From G963666705 sp963666705 (GTDB lineage: Bacteria; Pseudomonadota; Alphaproteobacteria; CADEGL01), in the NCBI GenBank assembly GCA_963666705.2, contig CAXXKO010000016.1, positions 124,001 through 188,000 on the forward strand: DNA of 64,000 nt, read 5' to 3'. Position 1 is the stretch's first letter. Each line of letters begins with the position of its first letter. A model generated the notes under the pieces. The model was given only the letters and a program-made list of their open reading frames with translations. It made no database searches and had not been told where the DNA came from. Both the position numbers and the translations under genes were made by a program. Shown piece after piece: positions 8,488 to 17,418 of this stretch.

Positions 8488-9332
8488 TCGTCGGCGCCCG
8501 CGAGGCGCCGTGCTTCGGCGGGGGTGTGGCCGGCCTCGCGCAGGGCGCGGAGGGTGAGCGCGCCGTCGCGCTTGGCCAGGCGCTGGCCGCCGGGGCCCAT
8601 GACCAGCCGGTGGTGATGGTACGCCGGCACGTCGAGGCCGAGGAGGGCCTGGAGCAGGCGATGGACGTGGGTCGCCTCGAAGAGGTCCATCCCGCGCGTG
8701 ACCAGGCTCACGCCTTGGATATGGTCGTCGAGGGTGACGGCGAGGTGATAGCTCGTCGGCGTGTCCTTGCGCGCGAGCACCACGTCGCCATGGACGGCCG
8801 GGTCGGCATCCTGGGGCCCGCGGCCCCGGTCGTGCCAGCGGAGGGGGCCGGCGCGGGCCACCGCCGCGGCGGCATCGAGCCGCAGGGCATGGGCCTCACC
8901 CGCCGCGATTCGCGCCCGCCGCTCCCCGGCTTCGAGCCGCCGGCAGGTGCCGGGATAGAGCGGGCCGTCGGCGCCGTGGGGGGCCTGGCCCGAGCGCGCG
9001 ACCTCGGCCTGGATCTCCTTGCGGGTGCAGAAGCAGGGATAGGTCAGGCCATCGGCCCCGAGCCGGGCGAGGGCGGCGGCATAGTCCGCCATATGCTCGG
9101 ACTGGCGGCGCACGGGCGCCTCCCATGCGAGGCCGAGCCAGGCCAGGTCCTCGAGGATCGCGGCGTCGAGCTCGGGCCGGCGGCGGCCCTGATCGATGTC
9201 CTCGATGCGCAACAGGAAGCGCCCCCCCGCAACCCGCGCGGCCCGCGCCGCGAACAGCGCCGAATAGGCATGGCCGAGATGGAGGAGCCCGGTCGGGCTG
9301 GGCGCGAAGCGGGTCACGGGGCTGGGGCTCAT
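8484..9332 (-). CDS. gluQ: Glutamyl-Q tRNA(Asp) synthetase
   Basis: The 282-residue protein is a truncated glutamyl-tRNA synthetase without the anticodon-binding domain. It attaches glutamate to queuosine on tRNA-Asp. The HIGH-like motif is FAPSPTGLLHLGHAYSALFA, zinc ligands are in YPCFCTRKE and YPGTCRR, and the KMSKS-like motif is LAKRDGALTL. The start ATG at 9332 (MSPSPVTRFAPSP) puts the first motif where the family has it; the longer upstream frame lacks homology. It faces the methyltransferase remnant and is divergent from the next gene. Confidence 0.9.
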   Translation of the reverse strand: MSPSPVTRFAPSPTGLLHLGHAYSALFAARAARVAGGRFLLRIEDIDQGRRRPELDAAILEDLAWLGLAWEAPVRRQSEHMADYAAALARLGADGLTYPCFCTRKEIQAEVARSGQAPHGADGPLYPGTCRRLEAGERRARIAAGEAHALRLDAAAAVARAGPLRWHDRGRGPQDADPAVHGDVVLARKDTPTSYHLAVTLDDHIQGVSLVTRGMDLFEATHVHRLLQALLGLDVPAYHHHRLVMGPGGQRLAKRDGALTLRALREAGHTPAEARRLAGADD

Positions 9333-9486
9333 GATGGTGGCAGTATGCCAGGGATGGGGCCGGCGCGCCCTCTGCCCGTGGTGGCTCGAAGCCGATTTCC
9401 CGGCGGGCGAAAATACGCTAACGTCGATCCTGGACAAGGTCGCCGCCTGGCCCTCGCCAGGCCCGCGGCCGAGAGGGAGATACACC

Positions 9487-10998
9487 ATGACCGCGACACC
9501 GATCGTCCTGCCGGAGCCCATGGAATCGGCCGTGCGCTTCGTCGAGGACACGGCGCCCGAGCGCATCGTCGACGAGACCATCGCCCGCCTGCGGGGCGGG
9601 GCCAGCGCGCGCGATCTGCTGGCCGCCTCGGCCCTCGCCGTCAGCCGCTCGACCGACCTGCCGGCGACCCACCATGGCGGCCCGATCCACCCGGTGGCGG
9701 CCGTGCACGCGCTCGACGGCTTGGGGCGCCGCATGCGGGGCGACTGGGCGCTCATGCCGGCGGTACAGCAGGTGGCGCTCTGCAACGCCTTCATCCACTC
9801 GCCCGAGATGGGGCCGGCCATCATGGCCGAGATCCCCGTGGGCGCGAACGGCGCCGATCGCGCGGCCGCCTTCCGCGCGGCCCTCGGCGGCGCCCAGCCC
9901 GCCGCCGCCGAGCATCACCTCGTGGCGCTGCTCGAGAGCCGGGGGCCGGGGGAGATCCTCGACCTGATGCTCGAGCACGCGACCCGGCGCCACGCCATCG
10001 ACGACCATTTCTTCATCTATGCCACCGCCGCCTGCCGCGCCCTCGACGCCATCGGCTGGGAATGGGCGGCCGTCCTCCTGCGCCCGGTCGTGCGCTACCT
10101 GGCGGCGCATCCGCAATCGACGATCGACGGCGACGAGGGCTCGCCCGGCTTCGTCGAGGCCCTCGGGCGCTACTGGGGCTTCGGCCGGCTCGAGCGCCTG
10201 ATCGAGGATCACGGCCTCCTCGAGGGCAACCCACGGGCCCGGACCGGCGCGGACGAGGACGCGGCGGTGGCGGCACTCGGCCGCGCCCTCGGCGACTGCG
10301 ACGATTTCGACCGCATCGCCGATATCCTCGCCACCGCGCTGTGTGGCGGCCTCTCCCTCGAAGGCGCGGGCGAGGCGCTGGCCATCGGCACCTCGCGCCT
10401 GATGATGCGCAGCAACTACGGCAACCCGCTCGACACCCACATGCATAACGGCACGGCCCTGCGCCGCTACGTCATCGGGCTCGACGGCGTCGGTTTGCGC
10501 CACAAGCTGCTGGCGCTCCTGAGCTGGGGCGAGGGGCCGGAGAACCGCGGCACCCAGTCGAAGCTGGTGTGGCCCGCCGAGGCCGAGCCCGAGCGCCTCG
10601 CCGCCCTGCCGGCGCGGGACCAGACGGCGCTCCTCGAGGCCATCTCCGACAGCATCCTGGCGAGCGAGGAGATCGACGTGCACAGCGTCCCGGCCGCGGG
10701 CCGCGGCGCCCTGGTGGTGGGGCCGGAGGTCCGCGAGACCATGGCCCTGGCCCAGCAATATGCCGAGGCCGGATACGACGGCGCGGCCCTGTTCGCGCGC
10801 CTGGGCGAGATCGTGATGCGCGACGGCTATAGCGAGATGCACGCCGCGACCCACCTCCACGACGTGGCCGATGCCTGGGACACGACGCGGCCGGCCGAGC
10901 GCTGGGTGCACCTGGCGGCGGCGGCGAAGAACGCGGCCCTGAGCTACGGCATCGACGAGGACGTGTACCGCCGCGCGCGGGAGCGCCTCGCGATCTAG
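9487..10998 (+). CDS. Conserved-looking His-rich protein of unknown function, paired with a Rieske oxygenase
   Basis: The 503-residue protein starts at ATG 9487 after GAGAGGGAGA. I do not recognise the family with certainty. It is mostly helical and has clustered histidines: ATHHGGPIHPVAAVHAL near residue 60, DTHMHNGTALRRY near 320 and EMHAATHLHDVADAW near 455, a pattern that could bind metal or haem. There is no signal peptide. The Rieske oxygenase follows 46 bases later on the same strand, so the two are probably one operon and one pathway. It could be a partner or scaffold for that enzyme, but this is inference from position only. Confidence 0.55.
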   Translation: MTATPIVLPEPMESAVRFVEDTAPERIVDETIARLRGGASARDLLAASALAVSRSTDLPATHHGGPIHPVAAVHALDGLGRRMRGDWALMPAVQQVALCNAFIHSPEMGPAIMAEIPVGANGADRAAAFRAALGGAQPAAAEHHLVALLESRGPGEILDLMLEHATRRHAIDDHFFIYATAACRALDAIGWEWAAVLLRPVVRYLAAHPQSTIDGDEGSPGFVEALGRYWGFGRLERLIEDHGLLEGNPRARTGADEDAAVAALGRALGDCDDFDRIADILATALCGGLSLEGAGEALAIGTSRLMMRSNYGNPLDTHMHNGTALRRYVIGLDGVGLRHKLLALLSWGEGPENRGTQSKLVWPAEAEPERLAALPARDQTALLEAISDSILASEEIDVHSVPAAGRGALVVGPEVRETMALAQQYAEAGYDGAALFARLGEIVMRDGYSEMHAATHLHDVADAWDTTRPAERWVHLAAAAKNAALSYGIDEDVYRRARERLAI

Positions 10999-11044
10999 CG
11001 TATTGTCCGAATCACCGGCACCGGGCCGGCCGCGAGGTGATGCC

Positions 11045-12211
11045 ATGACCGACCTCGACCAGCTCCTGAGCGCCATCACGGGAATCGCGGCGGCGCCGTT
11101 CGAGCAGGCCGTGATCCCGCCGCCCGCGCACTACACCTCCCCGGCGCTGACCCGGCTCGAGGAAGAGCGCATCTTCCGCGCCGAGTGGCAGTGCATCGGG
11201 CGCACGGCGGACATCCCCGCCGTGGGCGACTACATCACCTACACCCATTGCGGCCAGCCCGTCTTCTGCATCCGCGGCAAGGGCGGCGCCGTCCGCACCT
11301 TCGCCAACGTCTGCCGCCACCGCATGATGGAGCTGCTGGCGGGCAGCGGCACGGCGCGGCGCATCGTCTGCCCCTACCATGGCTGGGTCTACGACCTCTC
11401 GGGCCAGCTTTCGGGCGCCCCCCACGAGTCCTACTTCACCGATTTCGACAAGGCGGCCATCTGCCTGCCCGAGATCCGCACCGAGGTCTGGCAGGGCTTC
11501 GTCTTCATCACCCTCAACCCCGAGGCCGACAGCATTGCGGCGCGGGCGCGGCCCCTCGACGACCTGATCGACCGTTTCGGGATGGCGGACTACGTGCCCA
11601 TCGTCACCGAGGACAATGTCTGGGACACGAACTGGAAGCTCCTCACCGAAAACTACATGGAGAGCTACCACCTGCCCTTCATCCACAAGGGCACCGTGGG
11701 CGGCTTCTTCCCGGTCGAGGACTGCACCTTCCCGGAGGAGGCGCCGGCCCACTTCACCTATTCGACCTTCACCAAGAGCGAGGGCGCCGCCTACGGCCGC
11801 GCCCATCCCGACAACACCCGGCTCGAGGGCGAGTGGCGCCATACCAACATCCTGCCGACCATCTTCCCGAGCCACATGTTCACCCTCGCCCCCGATTACA
11901 TGTGGTACCTCTCCCTCGCCCCCCAGGGCCCGGGCCAGGTGCGCATCCGCTACGGCGCGTCCCTGGCGCCCGAGGTGGTCGCAGCCATGGCGGACCGGGA
12001 GGCGGAGACGGCGGCGGCGGCGGCCTTCCTCGACGCGGTCAACAACGAGGACCGCCACGTGGTCGAGGGCGCCTACCGCGGCGCATGCGCCCCCCTTACC
12101 GCCCCCGGCCCCATCCACCCGCTGGAGCGCGCCATCCACCACTTCATCATCTACCTGGCCGCCCGCTTGACCGGCGACGGCGGCAAGCGCGCGCTGGCGG
12201 CGGCGGAGTGA
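11045..12211 (+). CDS. Rieske [2Fe-2S] aromatic ring-hydroxylating oxygenase, alpha subunit
   Basis: The 388-residue protein starts at ATG 11045 behind GAGGTGATGCC. The Rieske centre is CRHRMMELL ... CPYHGWVYD (residues 93-116). The mononuclear iron site is in NWKLLTENYMESYHLPFIHK (His/His facial triad). Family members hydroxylate or demethylate aromatic or quaternary-amine substrates using an external reductase, which is not in this window. It probably forms an operon with the preceding His-rich gene. Its TGA stop uses the first A of a dispersed repeat (family A), so the insertion may have set the present C-terminus. Confidence 0.85.
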   Translation: MTDLDQLLSAITGIAAAPFEQAVIPPPAHYTSPALTRLEEERIFRAEWQCIGRTADIPAVGDYITYTHCGQPVFCIRGKGGAVRTFANVCRHRMMELLAGSGTARRIVCPYHGWVYDLSGQLSGAPHESYFTDFDKAAICLPEIRTEVWQGFVFITLNPEADSIAARARPLDDLIDRFGMADYVPIVTEDNVWDTNWKLLTENYMESYHLPFIHKGTVGGFFPVEDCTFPEEAPAHFTYSTFTKSEGAAYGRAHPDNTRLEGEWRHTNILPTIFPSHMFTLAPDYMWYLSLAPQGPGQVRIRYGASLAPEVVAAMADREAETAAAAAFLDAVNNEDRHVVEGAYRGACAPLTAPGPIHPLERAIHHFIIYLAARLTGDGGKRALAAAE

Positions 12212-12471
12212 TACCAGCGGCCGATGAGCTTGACTCATCGACCGCTGGCAAGCGCCGCGTGGGCGCCCGAGCATATGCGAGGCCAGCCTTGGCGGCGCTT
12301 GAGCGAAAGAAGTGCCTTAGCGGCGCTTGAGCGAAAGAAGTGCCTTAGCGGCGCTTGAGCGAAAGAAGTGCCTTAGCGGCGCTTGAGCGATATGAGAAGC
12401 CAAGGGCGCGGATGCGCCCGCCCGGCGCTTGAGGGAACATACAACGGGTCGTTCTTATGGGCCGTTGGTAT
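12211..12471. repeat. Family A dispersed repeat, copy A1, with internal 28-bp tandem array
   Basis: The element has imperfect inverted ends ATACCAGCGGCC and GGCCGTTGGTAT, and the pentamer GAGTG flanks it on both sides. A palindrome follows the left end. Inside, a 28-base unit starting CCTTAGCGGCGCTTGAGCGA is repeated from 12287 to about 12398 (three full units and a variant fourth). Other copies lack the expansion and are 147 bp. It looks like a MITE carrying a VNTR. No gene is seen here. Confidence 0.75.
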
Positions 12472-12514
12472 GAGTGCGGGAGAGGCGCGCGGCCCGTTTC
12501 GCTGACCGCCGGCG

Positions 12515-13042
12515 TTATTCCCCGCCCGAGAGTGCGGCAATTGCCTCCAGCATCTTCTCGTCCGGCCGCGCGCCCGTGCCGCTTTGGCCGGGGGAGATCG
12601 AACCGGGCGCGTACCCCACGACGCTATTCGTGTAAACCACCCGTGCCGTGCCCATGTCGTAGACGACCATCTTGCACACGTGGTCGCGGGCCTTGGCGCC
12701 GTTGATGTAGCTGCCGACCTCGGGCGTTCGGCAGTCGAGGAAGATCACCGTCTCGACCTCCTCGGGCGTCGTCGCCTGGACCTGATCGGGGAGCTTGAAG
12801 GTGAGCCAATCGAACGCCTGGTCCTTCGTCTCGAGGATCACGGTCTTTCCCACGAGATAGGGCTCGTCCTCATAGCCGTCATCGGCCGCGCCCCCGCGCC
12901 AGATCGCCATATAGGCCGGCATATGGCCTGCGAAGGCTTGGATCGTGTCCTCTCGCCGGCCCTGCTTCAACCCGTTCAAGATCATACCGGTCAGGCCCGC
13001 GAGGAGTCCGAGGGCCAGGAGCGCGAACAGCACTTTCTTCAT
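12515..13042 (-). CDS. Predicted membrane-anchored or exported protein, unknown function
   Basis: This is a 175-residue protein with one N-terminal hydrophobic segment (MKKVLFALLALGLLAGLTGM), an uncleaved anchor or signal peptide, then a soluble domain. Single cysteines occur in IFLDCRTPEV and DHVCKMVVYD. No family was recognised. It is isolated between two repeat-bearing intergenic regions. Codon use matches neighbouring genes and the frame is long and uninterrupted, which supports a real gene. Confidence 0.55.
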   Translation of the reverse strand: MKKVLFALLALGLLAGLTGMILNGLKQGRREDTIQAFAGHMPAYMAIWRGGAADDGYEDEPYLVGKTVILETKDQAFDWLTFKLPDQVQATTPEEVETVIFLDCRTPEVGSYINGAKARDHVCKMVVYDMGTARVVYTNSVVGYAPGSISPGQSGTGARPDEKMLEAIAALSGGE

Positions 13043-13389
13043 CCCGTCGCCTCCGTCTCGTCCCCCGCCTCGGCCCGATCATATCACACCGGGTTGGCGG
13101 CCGGCATTGCGCGTGTCGGGCGAGGCCTTTCACATGCGGTCGAGAGCATTGTCGCAAGCGCGGTTTGCCGGGGGACGGGGCGGGCGAAGCGCAACCATAT
13201 GTCGGCCATGTTGTCCGTGTCCGCCATCACCGCGACCGGCGGCGCCGCCCCGTCCGTCGTCACGATACCCTCGCCTGCTCGCGCCCGATCCCGGCACCCC
13301 TTGAAATCTCGACTCACGAGGACGATATTCATAAATATTGCCGTTGGCGGCCCGTCAGCACCCGCGGTTAGCTGGGCTGCCCACCCCTG

Positions 13390-13500
13390 CCGCGAGCCGA
13401 ACGGTCAAGGTTTGTCAAGGTTCGGGCCGCGATGCGCCAACCCACTGCAATTAAACGATTTCTTCCGCCAACACCTTGACAGGCCTTGACAGTTTTTACC
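13390..13500 (-). repeat. Family E conserved AT-rich intergenic element, inverted copy E3
   Basis: Read on the minus strand this segment matches the upstream regions of two cupin genes (E1, E2). Shared blocks are TGTCAAGG, a central TTTAATTGCA/ATAATTGCA and CCTTGACAAACCTTGACCGTT. It sits in a 514-base gap (13043-13556) that otherwise shows no gene. Confidence 0.5.
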
Positions 13501-13528
13501 CCATTCGGCCCGGATCCTGCTCATTTCG

Positions 13529-13554
13529 GCTTGCAGCCGGCCGGCTGCAAGCCC
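13529..13554 (-). terminator. 26-bp perfect palindrome just downstream of a GST gene, candidate terminator hairpin
   Basis: GGCTTGCAGCCGG followed by its exact complement forms a perfect 26-bp palindrome three bases beyond the GST stop. There is no T-run, so termination would be weak or factor-aided. It may instead stabilise the mRNA end. Confidence 0.45.
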
Positions 13555-13556
13555 GC

Positions 13557-14153
13557 TCACGTGGGCGGCCGGGTGGCGGCCATGGAGGGGTGCTCGGCGA
13601 AGCCGGCGTACCAGGCGGCGAGCTTGGGCCGGCTCGCGCGCCAGCCCTCGTCCGGCGCGCGCAGATCGACGTATCCGACGGCGCAGCCCAAGGCGATGGT
13701 GTCGATGGCGAGGGGGCCGTCGAGCAGGCGCGCGTCGGCCTCGAAGAGGTCGAGGGCGTCTGAAATTTTGAGGGTCTGCTTCTCGACCCAGGCGGGGGAG
13801 CGCTCGCCTTCGTCGCGCCAGGCCTCCTGCACCCGCAGGACGGCCGCCTCCATGATGCCGTCGGCGATGACGAGGCGGCCCAATGCCCGCCAGCGCGCCG
13901 CGCCCGCGGCCGGGAAGAGGCGTGCGCCTTGGTGCAGGCTGTCGAGATACTCGCAGATGAGGGAGGAGCCGGCGAGCGCCGTGCCGTCGTCGAGCACCAG
14001 GGCGGGCACCTTGCCGAGCGGGTTGACGGCGGCGAGGGCGGCATCGCCCGGCTTGAGGGTCACGCGCTCGATGCGCCCCTCGAGCCCGGTCTCGATGGCC
14101 GTCACGGCCAACTTGCGCACGAACGGCGAGGTGGGCGAGTAGATGAGCTTCAT
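13557..14153 (-). CDS. Glutathione S-transferase family protein
   Basis: The 198-residue protein has a GST N-terminal domain beginning MKLIYSPTSPFVRKLAVTAI, with the SPFVRK region at the usual catalytic loop. NPLGKVPALVLDDG carries the cis-proline, and SLICEYLDSL contacts glutathione. A helical C-terminal domain follows. It is a cytoplasmic, stringent-starvation/GstB-like member; the substrate is unknown. It is divergent from the methyltransferase gene with 95 bases between. Confidence 0.85.
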   Translation of the reverse strand: MKLIYSPTSPFVRKLAVTAIETGLEGRIERVTLKPGDAALAAVNPLGKVPALVLDDGTALAGSSLICEYLDSLHQGARLFPAAGAARWRALGRLVIADGIMEAAVLRVQEAWRDEGERSPAWVEKQTLKISDALDLFEADARLLDGPLAIDTIALGCAVGYVDLRAPDEGWRASRPKLAAWYAGFAEHPSMAATRPPT

Positions 14154-14248
14154 GGCCGGCTTCCTCCCTGGCGTTGCTCTGCATTCGCGCGCGACGTTAT
14201 CACCATCCCCCCCGCGCCAGACATCATTCCCGTGATACCCTCGCGCGC

Positions 14249-15055
14249 ATGTGGGCCGATGTCGTCGATCTGCGGGACTTCTACGCCACCAGCCTGGGGC
14301 GCCTCGCGCGCCACATGATCCGGCGGCGCATCCGCCTCATGTGGCCGGACACGGGTGAGGGCAGCCTGCTCGGGCTCGGCTACGCCACCCCCTACCTGGC
14401 CTCCTTCCGGGCGCCGGGCGTGCGGGTCATCGCCGTCATGCCGGCCGCGCGGGGGGTCTTGCGCTGGCCCGCCGAGGGGCCGGGCCTGGTGAGCCTGGCC
14501 GACGAGGCCGAGCTGCCGCTACCCGACCTCTCCATGGACCGCATCCTCCTGGTCCATGCGCTCGAATACAGCGAGCAGCTCCGGCCCATGCTGCGCGAGG
14601 TGTGGCGCGTTCTCACCGACGGCGGCCGGCTCCTGGTCGTGGCGCCCAACCGGCGCGGCCTGTGGGCGCGGCTCGAGCGCTCGCCCTTCGGCCACGGCCA
14701 CCCCTATACCGCGTCCCAGCTCCAGCGCCTCCTGCGCGACAACATGTTCACGCCGGTGCGCACCGGCGGCGCCCTCTACCTGCCGCCGGTGCGCTCGCGC
14801 ATGTTGCTGGCGACGGCGGCGGCGTGGGAGCGGATCGGCGACCGCTGGCTCGGCCGGGTCGCGGGCGTGGTGCTGGTGGAGGCGGGCAAGCAGCTCTATG
14901 CCCCGAGCGTCGAGCGCGCGCGCCCGCGCCGCCTGGCGCTGCCTTTGACGGAGCGGATCCCGGCGCAAACCCGGGCCGGGGCCGGGCGGGCGGAGACCCG
15001 GCTCGCTATCAGGCCGCCGAATCGGTCCGCTCGAGGTCGCGCCCGATGCGGCTGA
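14249..15055 (+). CDS. Class I SAM-dependent methyltransferase
   Basis: The 268-residue protein starts at ATG 14249. The glycine-rich SAM site is atypical (LLGLGYATPYLASFR), but SMDRILLVHALEYSEQLRPM and EVWRVLTDGGRLLVVAPNRR are the usual post-I to motif IV region of Methyltransf_11 proteins. The C-terminus is Arg-rich. Similar alphaproteobacterial genes sit near glyoxalase II; none is present here. The 3' end overlaps the convergent metA gene by 47 bases. Confidence 0.78.
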   Translation: MWADVVDLRDFYATSLGRLARHMIRRRIRLMWPDTGEGSLLGLGYATPYLASFRAPGVRVIAVMPAARGVLRWPAEGPGLVSLADEAELPLPDLSMDRILLVHALEYSEQLRPMLREVWRVLTDGGRLLVVAPNRRGLWARLERSPFGHGHPYTASQLQRLLRDNMFTPVRTGGALYLPPVRSRMLLATAAAWERIGDRWLGRVAGVVLVEAGKQLYAPSVERARPRRLALPLTERIPAQTRAGAGRAETRLAIRPPNRSARGRARCG

Positions 15056-15953
15056 TGTCGAACGGCGTCTCCTGATACATCTCGTTGATCCAATTGCCGA
15101 ACAGGAGATGGCCGTGACAGCGCCAGGTGTTGGGTGGCGCCCTTCCCGGGTCGTCGCCCGGGAAATAGCTCTCCGGCATGTGGGGATCGCGCCCGGCCTC
15201 GAGGTCGCGGGCATATTCGTCGGCGAGGGTGGCGGTATCGTACTCGAAGTGGTTGAAGACGTGCACCTGGCCCAGGGCCGTATCCTCGACCAGGCACAAG
15301 CCGGCCTCGTCCGATTCGGCAATCACCCGCAGGCTCGGCACCGCCGCGATGTCTTCGCGCCGGGTTTCCGTGTAGCGCGACACGGGCACGTTGAACTCGG
15401 TGTTGAAGCCCCGCATCAGCGGCGTGTTGGGCGCCACCACCCGGTGGCGGAAGATGCCGGACAGCTTGCGTCCCAGGTCGTGCTTGGGCACGCCGTAGTG
15501 ATGGTAGAGCGCCGCCTGGCCGCCCCAGCAGATGTTGTAGGAGCGCAGCACGTTGGTCCGCGCCCAGTCGAAAAGCTCGGTGAGCTCGTCCCAGTAGCGC
15601 ACCGCCTCGAAGGGGATCTCCTCGATCGGTGCCCCGGTCACGATCAGGCCGTCGAACTTCCGGTCCGCGACCTCGCGCCAGGGCTGGTAGAAGGCCAGCA
15701 TATGCTCCTGCGACGTGTTGCGCGGCGTGTAGGACTCGGTCGTCAGCAGGGTCAATTCGACCTGGAGCGGCGTGCTCGCGATGACCCGGGCGAGCTGGGT
15801 CTCGGTCTTGATCTTCTCCGGCATCAGGTTGAGCAGCGCGATCTGCATCGGCCGGACGTCCTGCCGCATCGCATCATGCTCCCCGATGAGGAGCACGCTC
15901 TCGTCCTCCAGGGTCTTGCGGGCGGGCAGATCGTCCGGAATTCTGATGGGCAT
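15009..15953 (-). CDS. metAA: Homoserine O-acetyltransferase (MetA family)
   Basis: The 314-residue protein begins MPIRIPDDLPARKTLE, the standard MetA start, so an upstream Met at 15989 is not used. It acylates homoserine for methionine synthesis. The catalytic Cys is in NICWGGQAALYHHYGV, the His in HVFNHFEYDTATLADEYARD, and the partner Glu lies in the same region. The acyl-donor loop reads TGAPIEEIPFE. A Glu at this position is associated with acetyl-CoA use, while Gly (E. coli) gives succinyl-CoA use; acetyl is therefore inferred. No convincing SAM riboswitch was found upstream. Confidence 0.92.
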   Translation of the reverse strand: MPIRIPDDLPARKTLEDESVLLIGEHDAMRQDVRPMQIALLNLMPEKIKTETQLARVIASTPLQVELTLLTTESYTPRNTSQEHMLAFYQPWREVADRKFDGLIVTGAPIEEIPFEAVRYWDELTELFDWARTNVLRSYNICWGGQAALYHHYGVPKHDLGRKLSGIFRHRVVAPNTPLMRGFNTEFNVPVSRYTETRREDIAAVPSLRVIAESDEAGLCLVEDTALGQVHVFNHFEYDTATLADEYARDLEAGRDPHMPESYFPGDDPGRAPPNTWRCHGHLLFGNWINEMYQETPFDISRIGRDLERTDSAA

Positions 15954-16120
15954 GACGGGTCGGCCGAATCTTGCTTGGCGTTGATCCATTCGCGCCGCCG
16001 GGCGTCACGTCGCGGCGCTTCTTTGAGGTGGCCTCGCGAGCCAGAATGTCAACGGCGCATTCGCGTGGCCGGGCCGGCGGCGACCCACCGGGCGACCCGG
16101 CGACCTCGGCGCTTAGCTAG

Positions 16121-16382
16121 TACCCACTATCATAACTCCGTGTGCCATACGATCGCTTTTCCCGTCTCCTCGGTAGGAGGGGGCGTGCCGGTGATGCCGG
16201 GGCATCGTCAAGCGTCCTCGACGCCCCGAGGGGGCGGGAAAAGCGACCCGTAGGGCGGCGCCCCGAGGCCCCCGGACGTCGTCGCGTATCGCTTGTGATG
16301 CCCCGGCATCACGGCGCGCCACGCTCCTAGCCGGGAACCTCGGGGCGCCGTCGTATGGCACACGGAATTATGATAGTGGGTA
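16121..16382. repeat. Family B palindromic MITE-like repeat, copy B1 (inverted orientation)
   Basis: The element is 262 bp, flanked by CTAG at 16117-16120 and 16383-16386. Its terminal inverted repeats start TACCCACTATCATAA and are about 32 bp. The interior is a long imperfect inverted repeat around GATGCCGGGGCATC blocks and could form an extended hairpin. It encodes no protein. It fills the gap between metA and the chorismate mutase gene. Confidence 0.85.
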
Positions 16383-16455
16383 CTAGGTTCCAAGCCCGTT
16401 CCGTGTCAACGTTTTCTTTGAATTCCAAGGGCGTTGCGACTACTAGTAACCGGCT

Positions 16456-17418
16456 TTGACCAACGACCCAAACCATAGCCCGGCCCCCGGCCCCTCGCTC
16501 GACGATCTGCGCCGCGAGATCGACGCGATCGACGATTCCCTGCACGACCTGATCATGCGCCGGACGGCCGTGGTCGAGCGCGTCCGGGGTATCAAGGGCG
16601 ACGGCGTGCGCCTGCGCCCGGGGCGCGAGGCCACGATCCTGCGTCGCCTGATCGCGCGCCACGAGGGCGGCTTCCCGCGCGCCGTGCTGCTGCGTATTTG
16701 GCGCGAGATCCTGGGTGCGACGGTGCGTCTGCAAGGCCCCTTCTCGCTCGCCGTCCACGGCGGGGCCGATGACGACAGGCGGGACTGTCGCCGCCTCGCG
16801 CGCGACGAGTACGGCGCCCTCACGCCCAGCACCGTCTATTCGACTGTCGGGCAGGTCTTCCGCGCCGTCTACGATGGCACGACCTCGGTCGGTGTCCTGC
16901 CGCTGCCGCGCGAGGACGACGCCGAGCCCTGGTGGCCCTTCCTCGCCGGCACCGACGCGCGCACGCCGCGCATCGTGGCCCGCCTGCCGTTCGGTGGCCC
17001 GGCCGGCCCCGGCGGCGGGGCGGCCGAGGCCCTCGCCATCGCCCGGCTCGACCACGCGCCGAGCGGTGACGACCGGTCATACGTCATCATGGAGACGGCC
17101 GAGGCGGTGAGCCGAGGCGGCCTCAAGGACGAGCTGGCGGGAGTCGGCCTCGAGAGCCTGTTCCTCACGTCCTGGCGCGACGGGCCCGAGGATGGCGCCT
17201 GGCTCCACCTCGTGGAGGTCGCCGGCTTCGTGGCACCCGACGACCCACGGCTCGACCCGTTGCACGGGGCCGAGGGGGGCGCGCGGCGGCGCGCCTTCGC
17301 CGTGGGAGGCTACGCCGTTCCCATCGATGCCGCGGACCTGCGGGAGATGCCGGCCGGCGCGGCGCCGCGCCCGCCCCAGCCGGTCCCCGCCGCGCCCGCA
17401 ACGGATAGACGCTCATGA
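16456..17418 (+). CDS. Chorismate mutase (AroQ) with C-terminal prephenate-dehydratase-like region
   Basis: The 320-residue protein starts at TTG 16456. Residues 14-90 are a type II chorismate mutase: DLRREIDAIDDSLHDLIMRR, with the Arg and Lys of the active site in RVRGIKG. The remainder (from about residue 95) has the strand pattern of a divergent prephenate dehydratase or ACT region (VGVLPLPRED), but I see no intact TRF catalytic motif. It converts chorismate to prephenate. It overlaps the next gene by ATGA and heads a chorismate mutase, aminotransferase, TyrA operon. Confidence 0.8.
   Translation: MTNDPNHSPAPGPSLDDLRREIDAIDDSLHDLIMRRTAVVERVRGIKGDGVRLRPGREATILRRLIARHEGGFPRAVLLRIWREILGATVRLQGPFSLAVHGGADDDRRDCRRLARDEYGALTPSTVYSTVGQVFRAVYDGTTSVGVLPLPREDDAEPWWPFLAGTDARTPRIVARLPFGGPAGPGGGAAEALAIARLDHAPSGDDRSYVIMETAEAVSRGGLKDELAGVGLESLFLTSWRDGPEDGAWLHLVEVAGFVAPDDPRLDPLHGAEGGARRRAFAVGGYAVPIDAADLREMPAGAAPRPPQPVPAAPATDRRS

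Noticed and set aside
12287..12398. 28-bp tandem array taken for a small CRISPR
   Set aside because: The units are contiguous with no unique spacers and the same unit occurs in dispersed repeats.
13084..13332. 82-residue minus-strand frame
   Set aside because: No start context, no recognisable domain, and composition expected of chance frames in GC-rich DNA.
15954..16110. Possible SAM-II riboswitch upstream of metA (minus strand GCCACCTCAAAGAAGCGCC resembles part of the consensus)
   Set aside because: The upstream P1 strand, the GAUUUG loop and the GCUAAA segment are missing, so the pseudoknot cannot be drawn.
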